Source: Halolactibacillus alkaliphilus (GTDB lineage: Bacteria; Bacillota; Bacilli; Bacillales; Amphibacillaceae). From it: DNA of 54,036 nt. Each line of letters starts with the position of its first letter. Positions within the stretch are counted from its first letter, which is position 1. Both the position numbers and the translations under genes were made by a program. The notes under the pieces were generated by a model that saw only the letters and a program-made list of their open reading frames with translations, was not told the DNA's origin and ran no database searches. Below, one piece after another: positions 49,491 through 54,036 of the stretch. The stretch lies in NCBI RefSeq assembly GCF_900115465.1, contig NZ_FOWN01000019.1, forward strand, positions 1 to 54,036. Reading direction: 5' to 3'.

Positions 49491-49669
49491 TGGCACAAAT
49501 AGTTACTTTTTTTGAAGTGAGAAATCTGTCGGATGCACAGAAAGAAGCCATCATAAAACAAACTGTTAGGCAGAAAAAACCCTGGAGTAAGAAGGCCACT
49601 GAAAAAGCCCAAAAAAGATCGGATACCTCATTTAATCATAGGCATCCGGTCTTTTTTTCGATAAAATAG
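49490..49669 (+). pseudogene. Small gene coupled to CPBP, truncated by IS1182 insertion
   Basis: A 59-codon frame starts with an ATG that overlaps the CPBP stop (TAATG). The first 29 residues (MAQIVTFFEVRNLSDAQKEA, then IIKQTVRQK) are host-coded. The rest come from the left end of the IS element (from about 49578), including its terminator hairpin. The real C-terminus has therefore been replaced. I do not recognise the family. Translational coupling suggests a real gene before insertion. Confidence 0.45.
49611..49658 (+). terminator. Left-end terminator of the IS element
   Basis: AAAAGATCGGATACCT pairs with AGGCATCCGGTCTTTT around a loop, then Ts. It shields the transposase from read-through transcription from the CPBP operon. 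Confidence 0.7.
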
Positions 49670-49696
49670 AAGTATCAATAATAGGTGGTGGCTAAA

Positions 49697-51148
49697 ATGA
49701 TTCTAAAACAAACAGAAATGATGTTAAGTCCGTATTCAGAGATTTATGATATTGTTGTGCCTAAAGATAATTTTTTACGACAACTTAACGAGCTCGTTGA
49801 TTTCTCGTTTGTTTATGATGAATTAAAAGATAAGTACTGTCACACCAATGGTCGAAACGCCATTAATCCTATTCGTATGTTCAAGTATTTACTCTTAAAG
49901 ACCATCTTCGATGTCTCAGATGTTGATGTTGTGGAACGTTCTAAATACGATATGTCGTTTAAATATTTTCTTGGCATGGCTCCGGAGGAGCCAGTTATCG
50001 AGCCAAGTTCTCTAACCAAGTTTCGTAAATTACGACTAAAAGATATCAATTTACTCGACTTACTGATCAATAAAACCGTGGAAATTGCGATTGAAACCGA
50101 CGTTTTAAAAAGTCATACGATTATTGTTGATGCTACACATACAAAGGCGCGTTATAATCAAAAATCACCGAAAGAAATATTAATGGACCGTTCGAAGAAA
50201 TTACGTAAAGCTGTTTATGCGATTGATGCGTCGTTAAAAGATGAATTCCCAACCAAACCGACATCCAATGAATTAAAAGATGAACTCGACTACACTCAAA
50301 AACTAATAGATGTGATTGATGCGAATCATACGATTTCTGAATACCCTCAGATAAAAGAAAAAATGAATCTGTTAAAAGAAACTGTGACAGATGATATTGA
50401 ACAGCTGCGTATATCTGAAGATGAAGATGCTCGAGTGGGACACAAAACACGTGATACAGCCTTTTTTGGTTATAAAACACACCTGGCTATGAGTGAAGAA
50501 CGTATCATTACAGCGGCAACTGTTACCACGGGAGAAAAGACAGACGGCAAGCAACTCCAGAGTCTTATTGAAAAAAGTATGGCAGCTGGGTTAGAGGTTG
50601 AAACCGTCATTGGAGATGCAGCCTATTCAGAGAAGGCGAATATTGCTTTTACGAAGGAAAGAAACATGGCACTCGTGGCTAAATTAAACCCTTCTGTCAC
50701 TCAAGGTTTCCGTAAAAAAGAAGATGAATTTGAGTTTAACAAAGATGCAGGTATGTATGTGTGTAAAGCCGGTCATTTAGCCGTTAAGAAAGCACGTCAC
50801 GGTAAAAAGAATGTGGCCACAAATCAAACGGACACGTATTATTTTGATGTGGAAAAATGTAAAGTGTGTCCGCTTAGAAATGGTTGTTATAAACCTGGCG
50901 CTAAAAGTAAAAGTTACTCCGTTAGTATTAAATCAGACAATCATAGCGATCAGGCGAAGTTTCAAGAAACAGAATATTTTAAGGAGAAATCAAAAGAGCG
51001 TTATAAAATAGAAGCTAAAAACAGTGAATTAAAACACGGACACGGGTATGATATATCAAAATCCTCGGGTCTTGTTGGCATGCAAATGCAAGGAGCCGTC
51101 GCGATATTCGCGGTGAATTTGAAAAGAATATTAAAACTTAGAAGGTAA
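49697..51148 (+). CDS. IS1182-family DDE transposase
   Basis: A 483-residue transposase. ATG 49697 follows AGGTGGTGG; an in-frame GTG at 49685 overlaps that site. The N-terminal DUF772 region (PIRMFKYLLLKTIFDVSDVD) is followed by a DDE core: first Asp in IVDATHTKARYN, second in VIGDAAYSEKAN, and Glu in KNSELKHGHGYD. A CxxC-type pair lies between (VCPLRNGCYKP). The frame is intact, so the element could be active. It is flanked by terminators. Confidence 0.92.
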   Translation: MILKQTEMMLSPYSEIYDIVVPKDNFLRQLNELVDFSFVYDELKDKYCHTNGRNAINPIRMFKYLLLKTIFDVSDVDVVERSKYDMSFKYFLGMAPEEPVIEPSSLTKFRKLRLKDINLLDLLINKTVEIAIETDVLKSHTIIVDATHTKARYNQKSPKEILMDRSKKLRKAVYAIDASLKDEFPTKPTSNELKDELDYTQKLIDVIDANHTISEYPQIKEKMNLLKETVTDDIEQLRISEDEDARVGHKTRDTAFFGYKTHLAMSEERIITAATVTTGEKTDGKQLQSLIEKSMAAGLEVETVIGDAAYSEKANIAFTKERNMALVAKLNPSVTQGFRKKEDEFEFNKDAGMYVCKAGHLAVKKARHGKKNVATNQTDTYYFDVEKCKVCPLRNGCYKPGAKSKSYSVSIKSDNHSDQAKFQETEYFKEKSKERYKIEAKNSELKHGHGYDISKSSGLVGMQMQGAVAIFAVNLKRILKLRR

Positions 51149-51177
51149 CATGTACGAGTATGTGAATTAAAAACAAT

Positions 51178-51226
51178 AAAAAGACGACACTTATTCATAT
51201 TTTCGAATAAATGTGTCGTCTTTTTT
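51178..51226 (+). terminator. Right-end bidirectional terminator of the IS element
   Basis: AAAAAGACGACAC pairs with GTGTCGTCTTTTT, with an inner TTATTC/GAATAA stem. Both strands end in Ts. It probably also ends guaC transcription, since the IS lies 12 bases from the guaC stop. Confidence 0.8.
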
Positions 51227-51315
51227 GATTCTAATTAAACTTACAATAAGAAAATCGTAAGATTTTCAGTGGCCTCGGAGTAAGCGATACTTTCTCCAGG
51301 GTTGTTCAAATTAGT

Positions 51316-52299
51316 TTAATAAACTTTATCGCCATTAAAAATAGAGTTTTTAACGACAACGTAATCAACATTTCGAATGGCCATTAATTCTTTACCCCCA
51401 GCATACGATATACTAGATTGAAGATCTTGTTCCATCTCCAATAAAGTATCTTTTAATTTGCCGCGATACTCGACGTGCATTTTTTTTCCTTCGACATTTT
51501 TCTTCTCGCCTTTTTGGTATTCTGATGCGGAGCCGAAATATTCCTTGTATAGCATCCCGTTGAGTTCGACAGTCTCGCCAGGAGATTCTTCGTGCCCAGC
51601 GAACAGCGATCCAATCATTACCATGGAAGCACCAAAACGAATAGACTTAGCGATATCTCCATGTGTTCTTATCCCGCCATCAGCAATAACAGGTTTACTT
51701 GCTGCTTTGGCACACCAGCGCAAAGCAGCAAGTTGCCATCCGCCAGTACCGAAGCCGGTTTTTATTTTTGTGATACATACTTTACCGGGGCCAATCCCTA
51801 CTTTTGTTGCATCAGCTCCCGCATGTTCGAGTTCTCGAACCGCCTCTGGCGTACCGACGTTCCCAGCAATAACAAAGGTTTTTGGCAATTGTGCTTTAAT
51901 GTGTTTAATCATTTCAATCACTGCTTGTGAATGACCGTGCGCGATATCAATGGTGATAAAATCAGGTATCACCTGGTCTTCTTTTAACTGATTGATAAAA
52001 TCATATTCTTCTTTTTTAACCCCAACACTGATGGAAGCGATTAAGCCATCTTCTTGCATCGCTTGTGTAAAGGTCATCCGCGTTTCTGGTTCAAACCGAT
52101 GCATAATATAAAAGTATCCTTGAGTTGCTAAATGACGTGCAATTTTCTCATCTATAATTGTTTGCATATTTGCAGGGACAACAGGTAATTTAAACGTATG
52201 TCCACCTAAAGTGACTGATGTGTCGCATTCTGAGCGAGACTCAACAATGCACTTTGCTGGCACTAATTGAATATCTTCGTAATCAAATACATTTTCCAT
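51316..52299 (-). CDS. guaC: GMP reductase
   Basis: A 327-residue GMP reductase, which reduces GMP to IMP with NADPH and ammonia release. The catalytic Cys175 is in [11 protein letters not shown]. The IMPDH/GMPR TIM barrel is complete, with [10 protein letters not shown] (25-50), [32 protein letters not shown] and [16 protein letters not shown]. No CBS domains are present, so it is not IMPDH. TAGGAGTG precedes ATG 52299. A perfect -35 promoter lies upstream (52364-52392). It links guanine nucleotides to adenine synthesis. Confidence 0.95.
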   Translation of the reverse strand: MENVFDYEDIQLVPAKCIVESRSECDTSVTLGGHTFKLPVVPANMQTIIDEKIARHLATQGYFYIMHRFEPETRMTFTQAMQEDGLIASISVGVKKEEYDFINQLKEDQVIPDFITIDIAHGHSQAVIEMIKHIKAQLPKTFVIAGNVGTPEAVRELEHAGADATKVGIGPGKVCITKIKTGFGTGGWQLAALRWCAKAASKPVIADGGIRTHGDIAKSIRFGASMVMIGSLFAGHEESPGETVELNGMLYKEYFGSASEYQKGEKKNVEGKKMHVEYRGKLKDTLLEMEQDLQSSISYAGGKELMAIRNVDYVVVKNSIFNGDKVY

Positions 52300-52363
52300 T
52301 ATTTACACTCCTAAAGACGAATATTTTTTATTTAATTAAGGATATCGTTCGAATCCCTCATGT

Positions 52364-52392
52364 AATATAACGGATTTAATGCTAAATGTCAA
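52364..52392 (-). promoter_or_regulatory. Promoter of guaC
   Basis: On the minus strand TTGACA (52387-52392), a 17-base spacer and TATATT (52364-52369) form a strong sigma-A promoter. The leader of about 60 bases has no purine riboswitch motif. Confidence 0.75.
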
Positions 52393-52802
52393 ATTTTTTA
52401 GTGTGAAAAACGAAAAAGAAGACAATGCCGCATCAAACGTTAGCTTTTGGATCGGTTATTTTTGTAAGCGCTTTGCAATGAGGGTGGTAAAAAAGACTAT
52501 TCAAGACGCATTGTTGGCATGAAAAAACTGCTCAGGCCGGGCTAATGTGTTATGTGAGTAGTGATCAGCGAGAATGTCAAATCGGTATTAAACTTCAGTT
52601 GTTTTTGTTGGTGTTAGGAGGTTGCTATTTCGGTGTGTCCGAGAGAGGAAGGTGCCTTAGGTGCTCTAAGTTTACTTCGACTTTATTATTAGCCTCACTC
52701 CTAAAGGATTTTATATTTAAATAGATGAACAACGTTTAGACTCTCGTAAGAAAAGGAAGAGGAGAATGTAAAGCAAATAGCAATCAAAGGGAGGAATGTT
52801 TG
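52393..52802 (+). promoter_or_regulatory. Upstream region of the PTS genes with cre-like site
   Basis: TGTAAGCGCTTTGCA (52463-52477) resembles a cre site with an extra base. A possible 19-codon leader reading frame (starting GTG 52633, after TAGGAGG) and a small CTTAG/CTAAG hairpin follow. No antiterminator (RAT) sequence is recognised. No larger gene is seen in this stretch. Confidence 0.4.
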
Positions 52803-53108
52803 ATGAAACACCTTGTCTTAGTATGTGCTGTGGGGATGTCGAGTAGTATATTGGTCAATCGCATGATTAGAATAGCAGAAAAGAAAGAACTTGAAGTCAT
52901 GATTCATGCGTCTGGGATGGGCGATTTAGCCTCCTTTATTGATGAAGCGCATTTGTTATTAATCAGTCCGCAAATTCATTATATGGAAGAAAAGATTAAA
53001 CAAAAATATCCGCGTATACCTGTTGTGTCGTTATCTGCAAAAGATTATGCTGAAATGGATGGAGAGAAAGTGTTGATGAAAGGTCTTCGGATAATCAGTG
53101 AAAACTAA
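52803..53108 (+). CDS. PTS lactose/cellobiose-family IIB
   Basis: A 101-residue phosphotransferase IIB protein. ATG 52803 follows GGGAGG. The phosphorylated Cys8 lies in VCAVGMSSS, the typical P-loop of the Lac/Cel IIB family. The remainder matches a four-stranded fold with LLISPQIHYMEEKIK. IIB passes phosphate from IIA to the sugar through IIC. No IIC follows in this window. Confidence 0.88.
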   Translation: MKHLVLVCAVGMSSSILVNRMIRIAEKKELEVMIHASGMGDLASFIDEAHLLLISPQIHYMEEKIKQKYPRIPVVSLSAKDYAEMDGEKVLMKGLRIISEN

Positions 53109-53128
53109 AAAGTATTAAAGGAGACGTT

Positions 53129-53458
53129 ATGATAGAGCGAGAAAAAATACAACAACGTGCATTTAAAATTATCGCAGAGGCGGGAAGTGCTAAAAGTTTA
53201 GCCATTTTAGCTTTACAATCTGCAAAAAACAAGCAGGTTAATGAGGCAACCAAAAAACTTGAACAAGCTAGACGTTATTTTAATGAAGCGCATCAATATC
53301 ACCGCGACTTAATTCAACAAGAAGCAAGTGGAGAAAACGTGACATTTTCACTGGTTTTTATGCATGCAGAAGATCAATTAATGTCAACGGAAACAGTGAT
53401 AATCCTTGTCGAAGAGCTGATAGAGATGTATGATTATATTAATGGGAAATGTGAGTAG
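53129..53458 (+). CDS. PTS lactose/cellobiose-family IIA
   Basis: A 109-residue IIA protein of the Lac/Cel family. The phospho-accepting His79 is in VFMHAEDQLMS. The protein is all-helical and would form a trimer. It starts with ATG 53129, 20 bases after the IIB gene, with AAAGGAG upstream. IIA takes phosphate from HPr and gives it to IIB. A beta-glucoside or similar disaccharide is the likely substrate class, but cannot be fixed without IIC. Confidence 0.88.
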   Translation: MIEREKIQQRAFKIIAEAGSAKSLAILALQSAKNKQVNEATKKLEQARRYFNEAHQYHRDLIQQEASGENVTFSLVFMHAEDQLMSTETVIILVEELIEMYDYINGKCE

Positions 53459-53518
53459 GGTATGGTGAGTTTGTTGTATCCTTTTTTAAAATTTTGAATA
53501 AATTTTTCGGGGGTAAAA

Positions 53519-53725
53519 ATGAAGTATCGTTATTTTTTATTTCTTGCTATTTTAGAAACGGCTTTAGGGCTGGGTATTGGTGTTTACAGTTATGTGACGA
53601 ATCAATTAAATGTTTTTATCGTCGCCATATTATTTATTGTCTTTATGGGTGTCTTTATTAACATTGTGTTATACCGGTATTTTAAAAAGGTTGTAACTGA
53701 TACCCAGGTGCCTAAAACGTCATAG
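53519..53725 (+). CDS. Small two-segment membrane protein
   Basis: A 68-residue protein with two membrane segments (about 5-24 and 31-51) and a polar tail. CGGGGG precedes ATG 53519. I do not recognise a family. It lies 60 bases after the PTS IIA gene, which might place it in the same transcript; it is too small to be a PTS IIC. Confidence 0.6.
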   Translation: MKYRYFLFLAILETALGLGIGVYSYVTNQLNVFIVAILFIVFMGVFINIVLYRYFKKVVTDTQVPKTS

Positions 53726-53748
53726 GCTATTCATCTAGATTATCTATA

Positions 53749-53813
53749 CGGGTCGCCAGCTGAGAGAACACGTTACTTTAGTGACGTGGTGAATCAGCGT
53801 CTCGGGCGACCCG
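53749..53813. repeat. Nested hairpin at the end of the IS200-type tnpA
   Basis: Three nested stems are visible: CGGGTCGCC/GGCGACCCG (outer), GCTGA/TCAGC and CACGTTACT/AGTGACGTG (inner). The outer right arm codes the last TnpA residues. It may be the end hairpin that the transposase recognises, or a terminator. Such subterminal hairpins are typical of IS200/IS605. Confidence 0.55.
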
Positions 53814-54036
53814 CATTGTATTCGGTTAGTTGGTTGTCGATATAGTCTTTAACGATATGTTTTGATACATGGCCTAACGTAGACATGAAGTAGCTCCCAG
53901 ACCATAAATGCCCTCCCCATAATGTTGCTTTTGTTTCTGGATGTGCTTTAAACCACATCCTTGCCGACCCACCTTTTAAAGCTTGCACAATTTTACTTGG
54001 CGCATATTTAGGGTGAAATGACACCATTAAATGAAC
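53794..54036 (-). CDS. IS200-type Y1 transposase TnpA, C-terminal part, cut by window edge
   Basis: Eighty codons of TnpA are visible, open to the right edge. The second His of the HUH metal pair is visible at the start (VHLMVSFHP). The catalytic Tyr is probably that in VKDYIDNQ near the C-terminus. SYFMSTLGHVS is also a family motif. TnpA cuts and joins single-stranded DNA at hairpin ends. No tnpB follows within the window, so this resembles a stand-alone IS200-type element. Intactness upstream cannot be judged. Confidence 0.85.
   Translation of the reverse strand, partial: VHLMVSFHPKYAPSKIVQALKGGSARMWFKAHPETKATLWGGHLWSGSYFMSTLGHVSKHIVKDYIDNQLTEYNAGRPRR

Larger units (their letters stand above)
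49578..51303 (+). mobile_element. IS1182-family insertion sequence
   Basis: The element is bounded by related inverted ends: left AACCCTGGAG (49578-49587) plus GGCCACTGAAAA (49593-49604), and right the complement of the same two blocks (TTTTCAGTGGCC 51263-51274, CTCCAGGGTT 51294-51303). In the right end the two blocks are 19 bases apart, in the left end 5. Terminator hairpins lie just inside both ends. No clear target duplication is seen. It contains one transposase gene. Confidence 0.75.

Noticed and set aside
51458-51934. 158-codon plus-strand frame inside guaC
   Set aside because: Antisense shadow of a well-conserved enzyme gene; Pro/Ser/Cys-rich composition typical of antisense frames.
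1-54036. CRISPR array, rRNA or tRNA genes
   Set aside because: No regularly spaced repeats and no recognisable tRNA or rRNA sequence were seen on either strand by inspection.

Overview
The window looks like chromosome from a moderately low-G+C, Gram-positive member of the Bacillaceae, probably a polysaccharide-using, salt- or alkali-adapted group. The reasons are strong GGAGG-type ribosome binding sites, many lipoproteins with Gram-positive lipoboxes, a sortase-anchored (LPHTG) xylanase, CcpA-type cre-like sites, a YxiN/DbpA helicase, a KtrAB-like potassium system, a CPA-type antiporter behind a structured leader, and acidic extracellular proteins. The species cannot be named from sequence alone. 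No rRNA, tRNA or CRISPR array was seen.

Layout. 1-1284: the start of a TnpB-like gene cut by the window edge, and a secreted protein of unknown function. 1467-5599: TauE/SafE exporter, metallo-beta-lactamase-fold hydrolase, RNase H-like protein, and the DEAD-box helicase dbpA with a long leader. 5932-19848: a xylan/xylose block. It holds a 1313-residue cell-wall-anchored GH10 xylanase, a small lipoprotein, a ChvE/MmsA/MmsB-type sugar ABC transporter, and an operon of membrane-anchored sugar-binding protein, LytS/YesM-type kinase, YesN-type AraC regulator and a second sugar-binding lipoprotein. This is the arrangement of a XylFII-LytS-YesN three-component sensor. Likely flow: the xylanase releases sugars at the wall, the sensor detects them, the transporter imports them, and CcpA represses through cre-like sites.

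20042-24113: a PLD-helicase-DUF3427 gene broken by an in-frame TAA, convergent with a NUDIX-maf pair. 24301-27310: a compact exopolysaccharide operon (degenerate GGDEF membrane protein, GT2 synthase, GH8-like protein) resembling part of ydaJKLMN. 27400-34762: SHOCT protein, sigma factor with an overlapping small membrane protein, cation/proton antiporter with a riboswitch-like leader, acetyltransferase, orphan proteins, a pseudouridine synthase and an excisionase-type protein. 34781-39631: SLAP protein, an orphan IS605-like end, M42 peptidase, a diacylglycerol-kinase-family gene broken by a second in-frame TAA, and a DUF697 GTPase. 39632-42547: a candidate small RNA and an amino-acid ABC transporter. 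42798-47025: YkgJ-type Cys-cluster protein, KtrAB, and a soluble chemoreceptor with a CZB domain. 47259-51303: ComEC-like/ComEA lipoprotein, DUF3006, CPBP protease, and a coupled small gene cut by an IS1182-family element. 51316-54036: guaC, PTS IIB and IIA without IIC, a small membrane protein, and the end of an IS200-type tnpA.

Points most worth a second look: the two ochre-interrupted genes, the leader at 29740-29843, the candidate RNAs near 27400-27478 and 39691-39824, the 24-bp perfect palindrome at 9915-9938, the sigma factor with its hairpin-rich leader, the reduced exopolysaccharide operon, and the orphan IS605-type end at 35371-35440.
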